A stretch of 64,000 nt of DNA from Acanthococcus lagerstroemiae (taxonomy: Eukaryota; Arthropoda; Insecta; Hemiptera; Eriococcidae). Shown here piece after piece: positions 22,395 through 33,200 of the stretch. Position numbers and translations under genes: made by a program. The notes under the pieces are model-generated. The model was not told the DNA's origin. It made no database searches and worked only from the letters and a program-made list of their open reading frames with translations. Each line of letters opens with the position of its first letter. Positions within the stretch are counted from its first letter, which is position 1. The DNA is taken from contig CM063108.1 of assembly GCA_031841125.1 (NCBI GenBank), positions 54,954,122-55,018,121 on the forward strand, read 5' to 3'.

Positions 22395-23660
22395 TGTCTG
22401 GACGTGAGCTTGGGAGAAATGAGCTGATTACTTGTTATTGTGAACATCCATCCTAGAAGTGATATTGATGGTAATGTCTGGAGGTGAGCTGAACACCTGA
22501 TCTTTATATGTGATACTAATGATAGTGTTTAGAGGTGAGCTTGGGAGAAATGAGCTGAATACTTGTCATAGTGAACACCCCACCCTGGAGGTAATATTGG
22601 TGGTAATGTCTGGAAGTGAGCTCGGGAGAAATGAGCTGAATCCTTGTCATTGTGAACACCCAATCCTAGGAGTGGGGTATTGACGTTAGTATCTGAAGAT
22701 GAGCTCGGGAGAAATGAACCAAATACTTATTACGAACACCCGGTCCCAGAAGTGATACTAATGTTTATGTTTGGAGATAAGTTTGCGAAAAATGAGCTAA
22801 ATACGGAAGAATCGGGCATTAAAAAACGATGCAGGCATACAGGACACTCGCATTTTCTCTTATCTGATGCCATTGTGAGAGACTTCTGCACCATCTACGC
22901 ATGTAGTCATGCAAAGATTCTATCCAGAGGGGATATATGGACACTGCTAAGCAGATCCCGCCCAAGCGACATTTTGTTGACAAAATGAGTTATTAGTATC
23001 GCTGGAAAGAATGTAAAAAGCAGAATTTTTTTAATTGGGCCCCCGATACAAAATGTGTATCTACGTTGAAAAAAGCTTATCAGTAAGCGCTATGTCCATA
23101 AACTGGCATTATTCATTGGCTTTTAATGTTACGTTTTTTCGAAAAACAGATTTTGTCGCTTGGGCGACTTTGCTTAACAGCGTCCATATAGCATTTCTAG
23201 CTGAAGTCACTATCGTTAGTCTCGGCCGGAAGTGAAGGCACTGCCGCATAGTAAGATTTCGAGCTATGTCTTGCTTAGCTGGTCCTTTTTGTACCCGGTT
23301 CTCCCCTACTTATTTTGTGAACACCCGATCCTAAAAGTGATACTGATGCTAATGTCTGGAGGTGAGCTCGGGAAAAATGAGCTGGATCTTTGTCATTGTG
23401 AACACATGGTCCAAGGCGTGATACTGATGCTAATTTCTGGAGGTGAGCTGGTGAGAAATAAGCTGAATACTTATTGTAAATACCCGGGTTCTCGGAGTAA
23501 TATTCATGGTAGTGTTTGGAGATGAGCTCGGGAAAAATGAGCCGAATACTTATTATGAACATCGGTACTAGAAGTGATAGTGATGGTAATGTGTGAGCTA
23601 CAGAGGCATGAACTAATCCAAAAAGTGATGCTGATGATAATGTCTGGAGGTTTGCTACAG
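22395..23660 (+). repeat. Degenerate minisatellite, ~81-bp period, interrupted
   Basis: Unit starts marked by GTCTGGAGGTGAGCT or variants lie at 22395, 22476, 22527, 22608, 22691 and 22769. They resume at 23354, 23435, 23514, 23591 and 23642. Spacings are 77-83 bases, with two shortened 51-base units. Units also share GGGAGAAATGAGCTGAATAC, TGTGAACACCC and AGTGATA-TGATG-TAAT. The array is split by ~0.5 kb of unrelated sequence (about 22810-23305) that holds a MITE. Because 81 is a multiple of three, a 165-codon minus-strand frame stays open across it; I regard that as a by-product. Confidence 0.85.
22938..23186. mobile_element. MITE, 249 bp, ~40-bp terminal inverted repeats, TA flanks
   Basis: The left end reads TGGACACTGCTAAGCAGATC followed by CCGCCCAAGCGACA. 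The reverse complement of the right end reads TGGACGCTGTTAAGCAAAGT followed by CGCCCAAGCGACA. TA dinucleotides flank both sides (22936-22937 and 23187-23188), which fits a Tc1/mariner-type target but is weak evidence alone. No coding capacity. A lone copy of the right end is found at about 30352-30392. Confidence 0.75.
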
Positions 23661-25153
23661 ATACATGAACTTTAAAGGCTTGTCTTCGCAACTCGTATGC
23701 CTCTTTCTGGATCGTATCTCTAGAGCATCTGCAGCCTGAACTCGTGTAAACTCTCGCAACCAACGTAACCATTGCAACTATCGCGTCTACACACGCCTAC
23801 ATTCCACAAATTAGACTGGACAGATCATAAAGAACGGGGCATCGAGAATGTGCAAATAATTTTCTCCTTCACCTGGTCATTAATCGAGCTATGGGTACAT
23901 CAGGTGCGCATTCTACATAAATCACGGATTACGGGGTAACACGTTATTATATGCAAATTGAGTTTTCATTTACGACCTCGGCGGTGGAAAAACGCGTCTC
24001 GATGTTTCGGTCAATAAAGTATCCTCGTCTAGAATATTTATACTCCGTGAACTGGAGTAAAATTGCGAATTTATTGGCGCATAATGGACGTCCGATGTGG
24101 ACGCTGCAATCGTACGGCCTGATATACCAGACCGCAGCGTCGGCGGAGGAGGCTGGAACATAAGCCTGGACACAAAGGATCGGATGTTCTTTAGCACTTA
24201 CATTTTCTACAACAAGGAGATCACTTTCAGTTTCGCGGCGGCGAGGCAATAAATTGGAATTTTTCGCGTGCACATCGCGAGCATGATGTGTGCCGGTCGG
24301 TGCTGCTCTATGGCTGTAATAAAATATGCGCCTGGTACATGTAAGGCGGCGGTATAGGCTCGTCTCGACCTTGGTATCTTTTCTACATCGAGATAAAAGC
24401 TTCCCTGCTAAGGTTAAAATGAAAACGAATGTGAAATGAAAACGAATTGTATGTAATTACGCGAACTTGGCTCGAGTTTAAAGGGAAACTTTTTTTCGAA
24501 GAGCGAGAGAACGTGGGACTCGACCATTAAGATCTTGTCATCTCCCGTTTATAATTACCAGTGGCGCCTACAATGTTCGCGGTCTCCTCGCGTGCGTAAG
24601 CCGATACACCTTAGTCAGCTAATAGTATTAATCCGATGGGTGTCGCAGGCTGAGTCCGAAATCGAAAGTATCATCGGGGGCACAGGAACGGGTGCTGCCC
24701 CGGTAGTGCGACTTCGATCCAACGCGGTAATTCCGGGTTCGGCTCAAGGTTCGACAAATCGACCTGGTCTACGTGGATTGTTAAATTTCGAATAATAACT
24801 GTAATCACGAGTTGTCCAGTTGTTGGTAAAATTATATAAAACTCAACATGCGTAGCGAATAATGGGATTTCCTGTTATCTCGTATTCGCAAGTGGTAATT
24901 AGGTTGCGGAATTAACTAGAATTTGTGAGGTGTCCGTTTCATCTTGGGCTTGAATTTGTATAGATTTGAGGATGTGTGATTTGAATGTGACTGCGTTTTC
25001 GTGATGGAGGATAGACGTAAAAGTTTCAATTTTCAACACTATTTTCAACTGTAGTAAGGTAGTTACGTCGACGTTGAACCAGTCTTGCAGGATCTAAAGA
25101 AATGTCTTTAGTTTGAAACTGCTTGAAAAAGAAGATACGGAAATTAGAGATCA
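23661..25153. other. Repeat-poor stretch, GC-balanced in part
   Basis: Parts of 23.95-24.8 kb are less AT-rich and look unlike the transposon-derived surroundings. Open frames (23951-24163 plus, 23947-24273 minus, 24535-24795 plus) overlap on opposite strands and show no domain. Possible regulatory or untranslated sequence, unproven. Confidence 0.4.
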
Positions 25154-25283
25154 AGAATATTCAGGGCCGGATTTGCCTTCTGTGGCGTCGTAGGCAAAAC
25201 GGAAGGCGACGCCTAAGAATTTTCACCTTGAAATCCCCCTCTCTCTTTCTCAAGATTTTTTCGTGGGAAGAAATTTCTTCATT

Positions 25284-25288
<5 letters not shown>

Positions 25289-25322
<34 letters not shown>
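25289..25322 (+). repeat. (CT)17 microsatellite
   Basis: Uninterrupted CT dinucleotides inside the hAT element, close to its left end. Likely length-polymorphic. Confidence 0.95.
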
Positions 25323-25325
<3 letters not shown>

Positions 25326-25643
25326 CTGATTAATCAATCTTGAAATATGAATAATATGATCATGTATTAGGAATTAGGAATAATAAAAAACTACAAAAAA
25401 ATAGTGTTGATGATTGATGAACCAAAAACTAGTTAGCGAGACTTGAGTTATGATAATAATTGAACATATGAAAATGAAAGTATATACTAGGTATATGATG
25501 AGAATATAAATAGTTTGGTAATAAGTATAGGTAATGAAAATTCAACAATACTGCACGAGTATAAATGATAGAGAAATATAATAATACAAAATCATATTGT
25601 GATAGACGGTCAACCGTATCTTTACTTTGAAATATGGACTCCA

Positions 25644-26561
25644 TCAAGATTTTTTTCTGGCTTTTTTGGCGGCAAATGCATCAATAATCTGATTAATATC
25701 ATATTCTTTGGTCAATTTAGACTCAATGTCCAACAACGAGAGATATGAAGTTTTAATCTGACGCAGCGTATTCCTTAGGTAATTTTTGATAACTTACGTT
25801 TCAAAGCTGAAAAACTCCTTTCCCCAGAACAATTGCTGGCTGGTAATGTTAAAAAGATTTGATAAGCAATAAATATGTTTGGAAAGGTGGACATCAAATT
25901 ATTTTTTGTGATACACTGGAAGTTTTCCAAGGGATCCGATTTACGAGGACTTTTAAGATTGTGACTCTGCAAAAAATACTTGAATTGAATCGCTTCCTCA
26001 ATTATGTCATTGGACACATCGACATCATAAAATTTTTTCGCACTTTTCCTTAATTCCTTGTTACGTTTATCACTTTTTCCGAAATTGAAAAGAAATTCAA
26101 GTCGTCATTTATATCATTGTAAAAGCTTTCTTCCTCCGCTGCATCTTGACCAAATTATCAATAGTCACATTGAAACCTTTCCACTTCCATTTTTTTTTTT
26201 TTTTTTTTTTGGCCCAGTCAGTATGACTTCAGGAATCTGAGCTTTATCACCTTTTAGTCCTTCGAATTCTAGGCACCCTAGTTCCACCCTGATTAGAATC
26301 ACCTTCATCCGGCACAGTCATATCTAGAGAAGTGTGGAATGTTGAGTTCATTTTTGAAATTAACTCATTGTATCATCCTCTCAAGTCTTGAAAATATAAT
26401 TGCAAAGATTCATACAATTCACTCGAAGTCTTCAGAAATATGTTGACTTTTTGTAAAGTTATATTCGTCTTATTCAGTCTTTTCAGTATTTTTGTCCACA
26501 AAATCATCATAAAGTGAATTGTTGGAGAAAGAAGCTTCTGATTTTTAAAAATCAATTTCAA
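25644..26561 (-). pseudogene. hAT transposase, C-terminal remnant (ZMYM1-like group)
   Basis: Reading the minus strand, 26561-26373 gives MMILWTKILKRLNKTNITLQ and a following NIFLKTSSELYESLQLYF, which fits the region before the insertion domain of hAT transposases. Next to it, 26017-25775 gives FIAYQIFLTLPASNCSGERS followed by FSALKRKLSKIT, the classic C-terminal dimerisation motif (LP.SNCS.ERSFSALKR). After a frameshift near 25775, the sequence LRNTLRQIKTSYLSLLDIES, then KLTKEYDINQIIDAFAAKKA, continues to a stop at 25644-25646. Stops and frame changes lie in between. The N-terminal zinc finger and most of the catalytic core are missing. It cannot encode an active enzyme. Confidence 0.88.
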
Positions 26562-26676
26562 AATTTCGTGAGAATTCGAGTAGCGCCGATGAAACGAGTG
26601 GCGCCTAACTCATGAGCTTTCGTCGTAGGCAACTGCCTACTTTGCCTATATTCGTAAATCCGGACCTGAGAATATT

Positions 26677-29237
26677 GTTAGAAATCATGGTAAAAATCAT
26701 AGAAAATGGCTTACATTTCGAAAAACTTCTCTGGATTACTAAGAATTTCTTAAAATTTTAAAAAATTCAGAGAAATTTAGGAACTTATGTATGGCAGTAT
26801 TCTGGTTGAACAGCCAAGAAACCTTAATGAATTTATAGGTACTTCCCCTTTTTTTTCTTGGGGGGGGGGGGGGTACTGATTAAAAAGGGGGTATTATTAT
26901 CACTATTTCTTTGTTTTTCTTTTTTCAAAAACCGAAGGTTGGAACAACTTTGGAAGTACAAATTTCTGTCTTCCCATCGGCATTCTTTGCTTGTACAGAA
27001 ACTGGAGCGAAACTGGAAGAACAGCAGAGAGTTATAAACAGATATCACTGTTCACTTAGTTCCTGTTTTGCAACATAGGGCCTTACTTAGCTACTTTTTT
27101 CTTACTCAATTAATAGTTTCAGTTCCGTGGGATTGAGTTTGGGTTACAGAATTTGAAACTTCGACCATTCTCGAATTATGACATTATTTATCTATCGAAT
27201 CGTCTTGATCCCCCTATTGTGAATATACTCGATCCCGCAATCTGTGGGGCGCAACATTAAAAAAAAAAATGCTGCAAATATTTGAGCCCGATTTCCTGTT
27301 ACTATAAAACATCTTAATGAGGATGTACCATCTAAACTTTTCCAAAAAAGTGTTTTTCCGTTCCACCCTAACCAACATGGACGTAAACACAATTTATGAC
27401 TCGCAAATCAATATCTGGGCAAAACTGGAAATTAACCTGTTTTGTTCCTATTTCCTTTATTTTTTCTTTCTTTTCTTCCTTTTTTCCTTTTGTTTTCTTT
27501 CTTGCTTCTTCTTTCTTATGAACCGATATTTGAAGAAAAGCTCAAAAGGGCGTCAGTTTTTTTCTCATTAAACAAAATTTGGCGTAAAATTGAAAATAAA
27601 AGGCTCCTTCCTCCATTTCTCTTTAAGAATAAAAATTTTGAGAAAGCGATATTTTATTCAAAATGTTTCCGAATTTCCGACCAGAAGTATCGCTTTATCG
27701 CTATTCCTTCGTTTCCAGTAGATCGTTAAGAAAGTAATTACTTTCTTCTATAGAGATATGGCTGTTGCCTTCCCTGTAGCATAGTATAAAGTGTATTCAT
27801 ATAACATCATTTTCTGATTAAAACCCAGAGCTGGAGCATGGAGCCAACCATTTTTTGGAGGAATCTGTGCCGAAGCCCGAAGTAGTTATTTGCTAGAGTT
27901 GAAGTCCGGGCCCGGACTTTCAGAGGAGTCCGACATTTTTAAAAGGCCTGAATTTCAACGCTTACGGCTACATCATACTGTACATCAAAACAGCAATCAC
28001 TCCGTACACCATTACAGAAACCTGTTATCCCGCAGCTTATAATTTTTTCTCATCTAACAAAAGAACAAAATGAACTGGAAGGAGAGGGGCTGTGGAAATT
28101 CCCCCAGGCCCTCTTTTTCTCTCCACGGGGCTGCTTCAACTTCCTCCCCCAGAAATATCATCGAATCTCGATCTCTGTTCTTTTGTGTGTATTTCAGTCA
28201 GAGGAAATATTTCTAATCAAGAGGTACCTTCAATTCCACTTGTTATTTCTTTCGATTTTTATCAGATTTCACCCCAAGTGGGTCACGTTTGGACGCGGTC
28301 TCTTCGCTCTCCGACCACTCTTATGTACGAGTATAACAGTTTTCATGTATACAATATGAGCACTATAGGAGTTGTGTCATCTCTACAGGATTGATTGGAA
28401 AATGAGATCGCTCTAAAATTACCTAAACCGGGCCAAAACGCGTGCATTCGGGTCGCTACTCGCTAATTTATTAGCTTCTCGTCATGTGGGTTCTGAACTT
28501 GATCGTACATCATTCCATGTACGGGATGTTGCAACTTCTTCTCAAAGGTCGAGCCCAGCGCAGCTTCCAGATTCCAGCTCCGTGCAATCAAGATCAGCCG
28601 ACTGGAAACGCGTTCTTATCTAATTACGGAACGCCTTTATAGGAACATATCCGCGTTTATCTATTCGGGTTGATAAGTATACTTATGAGTTTTCATCTCA
28701 AAACATAAAATTAATTAATAATTTGTCGGATCGAAATGGTGGACATAGAGCGGGTACCGCCGGTGATCAAAATTCCCCGCTGGTGCGGTGTCATAATTAT
28801 TACGTAAAACTCGTGTAATTATAATTAATTTCACGTATATTTACATTTAGTCGAGTATACTAGTTCGGGGCGCTATATAGGTAGTTCCAGTATATTAAGA
28901 ACTGCGAGTCTGGATTCCCTGTCTGGGCGGACGTTTTGAAAAAGCGATTTCGTAGAACAGGTGACACTAGGAATTTTTTTATTTGTCATATTTCGCGGCA
29001 CCAACTCGTACCTGTAATTTCCCTCGGATGATGCCATTGGTGGGAGGGCGAATCTTATGTATTTCGGCGGGTTTTTTTTCGAATACCGGTTCACGCGTGT
29101 ATAGACATGCGCATGATGAAATTACGGTAGAAATGCTCGTAATACGGGAAAATTAAGTAAAATTTCCGAAAAATTGTGTGAGTTCGGAAGGACATTAGAA
29201 TACATTTTAAGACCGACGCCACGTCGAACCCCACCCC
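26677..29237. other. Unassigned sequence with homopolymer and pyrimidine runs
   Basis: A 14-G run lies at 26860-26873 and a T/C-rich stretch at 27440-27520. A perfect 14-base palindrome, GTCCGGGCCCGGAC, lies near 27905. No gene is recognised. Bases 28.4-29.2 kb are repeat-poor. Small frames (for example 28092-28394) have no domain. Confidence 0.45.
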
Positions 29238-30260
29238 CATGGGTCATTCTTCAGAAACTAAGGGTATTTTGTTGCCTGCAAAGCTCGAACCCTAACTTTC
29301 CAATTTTTTATTTTATTTGTTAGGGGAGGGGGCTATTTAGGATTACACAATAACGTTCGCAACAACTTTCGCCAATCCAATTCCTCAGACAGGACAATTA
29401 ACATTTTCTGAATGGAAAAATCATAGGGAGGTTTCCCTCGTCCTGCATGTTAGCATTGTACCTCAATATTGGTATTTTTAAAATTTTTGTTTCAAGTGGC
29501 TTTCTCCCAATAAAAAGCGGTATTATTTAGAAAGATTGAAAGTATTGTTAAGAAGTTCAATTTGCCGTCAGAAACTTCACATTTTCAGGAGGGATGGCGG
29601 TAAGTTCTGTGACAAGGGTTTTCTGTCCATTGTCGCGGTGAATCTTTGGTACAAGAATATGTGCCTTACACACATTTTACAGTACAAAAAATGGCAATAC
29701 TGGTACAGTTTTGATCCCTGAACACCATCCAAGTGCCAAATCGTAGCACTGGCAAAATGAACATGCTTTTTCAAGAATGTTATATGTCCAAATTCAGATT
29801 TTTCAGGAGAGGGAAAAAAAAGTTGCCGCTGAAAACGCAAGTGTCGTACAAGACTTTGGGAACTTACAACATTCTTACATAATATGGATTCATTTTGAAA
29901 TGCTTTTTTCGAATAGAAAATGCGAAGATCGGGAGAAACCAGTGTTACCATCGTATTCCTCATGAGAAGTACTATCAGAGACTATCCATATAACAAAAAC
30001 GCAAAAAATGGACTTATAACACTTCTGAAAAAGCATGTTCTTATAAGTGATAGCAAAATTTTTAAAAATTCTCTGGAAAAGTAAATTCTTGAAGCTGTTT
30101 CGTCCGTAGCCGTAGACATCAGGGCTTTCCTCTGTAGACAAGATGTTTTATCATTGTGAACAAAATGGTGCCACCCCCCCCCTTAATTTTGATGCTCTGC
30201 TCCGTAAACTTGTTGAATATTCTCTACTACATATAAGCTAAGAATTATGGGGGAAAAAAG
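29238..30260 (+). repeat. Repeat family R1, copy B (carries a MITE)
   Basis: It aligns with 1836-3045 through the same ordered landmarks. It is uninterrupted where copy A holds SINE2: CATTTTACAG runs directly into an AAAATGGCAATACTGG phrase here. It is itself interrupted at 29759-30040 by a MITE that copy A lacks. The 3' part, with CTGGAAAAGTAAATTCTTGA and ATTCTCTACTAC, is well preserved. Class unknown. Confidence 0.72.
29759..30040. mobile_element. MITE, 282 bp, ~31-bp terminal inverted repeats, inside R1 copy B
   Basis: The left end reads GAACATGCTTTTTCAAGAAT then GTTATATGTCCA. The reverse complement of the right end reads GAACATGCTTTTTCAGAAGT then GTTATAAGTCCA. Copy A of R1 gives the pre-insertion context (CTAGCGCATGTGATAGCA). 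The TSD is not certain. No coding capacity. Confidence 0.78.
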
Positions 30261-30351
30261 TCTAACAAAAAAAGAAATGCCAATTTATTCTTAATTTCTC
30301 AGTTTATCGCAAAAAATGCAGAATTGTCGATACTACTTTCGAATGTCTCTT

Positions 30352-30392
30352 GGTCGCTTTTTTGCTTAACAGCGTCCATATATAATCCGATG
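30352..30392 (+). mobile_element. Solo end of the 22938-23186 MITE family
   Basis: TTTTTTGCTTAACAGCGTCC followed by ATATA matches the right end of the MITE at 22938-23186. Upstream, CTCTTGGTCGC replaces the CGCTTGGGCGAC part. No matching left end is seen nearby, so it is a truncated copy. Confidence 0.6.
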
Positions 30393-31180
30393 TATACGTA
30401 TCGGTGAGTACGCGGTAAGAATAACGCATGAAGAATTTATTCCGGATTTGAGAACGCACAAAGAATTATTTCGAATTTCGATAAGGTTATAGCTCCTCGA
30501 ATATGGTTTATGAGTAAATTCTTGTAATAGGCTTTTTTGTAGAATACTTTACAAGGAATATTTTTTTATTGAGGTATTTTCTTCCTACAATATCATGAAT
30601 TTGAGAAAAATCAAGAAAACCGTTTAAAATTCAATTTTATGTACCTAGTTCCTTTCGTTAATAATGGTGGAAGCTTCCAGTGTGAGGGCGTGGTTTTTCA
30701 CCACTTATTATAGACACCTTCCACAACATTTTTCAGCAGTTAAACCTTTTGTGCGAATTTTTCCGAACCGAACCTGTTTTTTGATTGTAAATCTCCTGGG
30801 TATGCTTACACAAGTTGAGATTTACGAATTTGGGGCGCAAATAAGCACTGAGGCGCAACGGGAAATTTCCCGGTTTCCCGCTCAGCCAGCCTGTGTGTGC
30901 ACGAGAATAACGACGGTCGCTTTGCTTTTTATTTTTTCGGCGGTACGGTCGTTGATCGTCGACATCTTCGTGTCGGCGGAATCCGAGGAGCGGAAAGACA
31001 TGGAAATGTTCTCCCGTCTGCAAACTGATACACTAGCAGAGCGTAGTGCTCGAAGGCTAATATAAGGAACGTAATGCTCTCAGGATGATACAAAGAGCGT
31101 TGCGAGTCGGAAGCGTCTCGTGCCTGAGCTTCGATTTATACGATTTACATTTCGTTCAGTCAGTCAGTCAAACAGTCAGA
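30393..31180. other. Unassigned sequence
   Basis: No gene recognised. Bases 30.85-31.07 kb are GC-balanced, with two overlapping frames on opposite strands (30664-31065 plus and 30733-31023 minus) that show no domain. Confidence 0.4.
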
Positions 31181-31395
31181 GTCAGCCAGCCAACCTAGCC
31201 AGCTTGTAGCGCTTTTTTTGTCACGCTCAGGAGTATCGCTTTTTTCCGTTGCCAGCCAGCCTATAGCCAGCCCGTATAACGCTATTTTCGTCACGCTCCA
31301 GAGTAACGCTTTTTCCGTTGCCAGCCAGCCAACCTAGCCAGCGCGATTTTCATGACGCTATTTTTCCAAATTAACGCTTTTTTCCGTCACGTGCT
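31181..31395 (+). repeat. Minisatellite, 69-70-bp period, three units
   Basis: Units begin near 31181, 31251 and 31320 with a CAGCCAGCCAACCTAGCC-like phrase. They share CGCTATTTTCGTCACGCTC, AGAGTAACGC and TTTTTCCGTTG. A fourth, partial phrase, AACGCTTTTTTCCGTCACG, ends the block. A CAGT microsatellite-like run precedes it at 31155-31170. Confidence 0.82.
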
Positions 31396-33200
31396 AAGTA
31401 AAAACATAAAAATGTCAAAAAACTAAAAAATTACAGAGAAAGATCAGTTACTTTCTCCTTTATTACTGATAAGACCTAAAGACTGACATGAGACTGTCAG
31501 TCTATGGCTGATAAGACATAACGACACAATGAAAGATATAAGATATAGGTATGAGGCTTACACTGTATCGGATATAAATATCATTAACATTTACCTTCTC
31601 CTTCCCTACTGACAAGGTATTAGGGCAATCTCCTTACCTAAACATAAAAACAGACACGAAACTTGTCTATTATATTTTTGATAGGACAAAGGAAAAATTC
31701 AGCTACCGTCTCCTTCATTACTGATAAGACATAATGACAGATACGAGACTCGTCGATAAAACATAAAGAAAATTTCCAAAGAATTGCAGGGACAGATCAG
31801 GCACCTTCTACTTCATTACTGAGATAAGACCTGAAAACAGACATGGGACTGTCAGTCTATGGCTAGTAAGAGACAGAATGACAGAGAAAGATATACGATA
31901 GGTATGAATAATCTACCCGATATAAATCTGGCAACCACCTTCTCCTTCCCCACTGATATTACAGCAGTCTCATTTCGTACTGATGAGACATAAAGACAAA
32001 CATAAAACTTGTCTATATATCGCTGATAAGACACAAAGGAAACAGTCCAGTCAGTATTATCTCTCTATATATTAAAAACCAAAAATTCTCCTCCCCCTTC
32101 CCCCTCCTCCCTCCTGGAAAAAGCTCTAAGGAGCCTGATATCTAAATCCCGGCCTTCGTCCCTACCATCTCCGGTTACTTTCAAGGACATAAGTTTTAAG
32201 ACATAACATAGACATAATAAGACATAAAATGACATAATAACCCATACTGCGGGTTGCCTACCTAAAAATCAGAAAATACCGGGGGCAGATCAGCTACTTT
32301 CAAGGACATAATCTGTTTTAACATAAAAGATCTCCAGTTTTAAGACATAACCGACATAATAAGACATAAAAAGACATATGATGACATAATTACCCATAAT
32401 CTCCACGATCTCAAATCGCTGCGGGTTGCCTACCCTGCCCCTTAATTGCTCAATTTTCAAGGGGTAGCCTACCCTCATGAGGGGGTTCATGGTTGTGTGA
32501 TGATCGGAGGGATGAACGGAGGGTGCCATGAGGGGGAGAAGCTGTGGACGGAGAAAGTCATGGCGCGATGGAGAGGGTAATGTAAAGAGATTAAGGCCCA
32601 GCTGATGGAGGTCGGTTGTGGTGGTCGATGGTTGTAGAGGTGAGGAGGAAGTCCAAGGGACAGGGCCTACGTGGATGGGTAGAAGGAAAGGGTTCGCAGG
32701 GGGGATACTGCGGAGGTAAAATACCATAGGATGGACACTGAAGCCTCTGGTAGGAGATTATGGCCGTTGTGGGGGAGGAGTTTGTGGCTGAGGAGGGCTG
32801 CAAATGTTGATGTGCGACCGTGGAGACAGCGACCGTGGTGAACGAGGGGGCCGTGGTGGAGGAGGAGGCTCCTGATGAAGAAAGGATGGAAAGGGGGAAT
32901 TCATGGTGGAAGATTGAGGACCGCTGATAAAGGGGGAGCAAAAGAAGCGCAAAGCAAACCTCAACTCGGGAACAAAAGTTTTAGACCAAACACTGAGGAC
33001 TATGATGGTCAGACGAGGCGCGAAGCGGCCAGGAGGCGAAGCCCCCTAGTTATTACGTATTAACAACGTGGCGCGTGAAAAGTCACGCGTGAAAGAACGT
33101 TTTTCCGGGTTGTGTGCCAAAGTAAATACATAAAATGTCAAAAATCTGAGAAATACTGGTTTCATTAAAAAAGTGTCAGTCTATGATGGCCAAGTTTTTG
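31396..33200 (+). repeat. Diverged tandem repeat, ~352-bp period, split by a Helitron
   Basis: The phrase AGATCAGTTAC...ATTACTGATAAGACCT...CTGTCAGTCTATGGCT begins near 31441, and its counterpart lies about 352 bases later (from 31793). Within units a GATAAGACATAAAGACAGA phrase recurs. After the Helitron, 33100-33200 again shows AACGTTTTTCCGG, ACATAAAATGTCAAAAA and GTGTCAGTCTATG, matching 31375-31510. The Helitron (32060-33049) therefore landed in this repeat. Confidence 0.7.
32060..33049 (+). mobile_element. Non-autonomous Helitron, 990 bp
   Basis: The 5' end is TCTCTCTATATATTAAAAAC. The 3' end is a GGAGGC-GAA-GCCCCC hairpin, with one A/C mismatch, whose last C begins a terminal CTAG. The flanks are A before (32059) and T after (33050). 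A 5'-TC, a 3'-terminal hairpin with CTRR, A|T insertion and no TSD are the hallmarks of Helitrons. The interior is C/G-skewed low-complexity sequence giving spurious proline-rich frames on the minus strand. No Rep/helicase ORF is present. A related copy in inverse orientation lies at 37300-38117. Confidence 0.8.

Larger units (their letters stand above)
25162..26668 (-). mobile_element. hAT element, 1507 bp, intact ends and perfect 8-bp TSD
   Basis: The left end is CAGGGCCGGATTTGCC. The reverse complement of the right end is CAGGTCCGGATTTACG, with 12 of the first 13 positions identical. Further inside, both ends share a CGTAGGCAA phrase. The octamer AGAATATT flanks it exactly (25154-25161 and 26669-26676). 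It contains the C-terminal remnant of a hAT transposase on the minus strand, a (CT)17 microsatellite and a T20-class homopolymer near 26190-26211. The N-terminal half of the transposase is absent, so it is a deletion derivative. Confidence 0.93.

Noticed and set aside
23275..23772. 165-codon minus-strand open frame
   Set aside because: It runs across the ~81-bp tandem array. The unit length is a multiple of three, so absence of stops in one unit propagates. The protein is a repeat of the unit translation without a domain.
24203..24273. Possible first exon with a GTAAGT donor on the minus strand
   Set aside because: An AAAATGTAAGTG donor-like word is present, but the frame has no true ATG (it opens with GTG) and no domain. 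One donor word is expected by chance.
32290..32964. Several proline-rich minus-strand frames
   Set aside because: They lie in the C/G-skewed filler of the Helitron. Composition alone explains the length, and overlapping frames are equally open.
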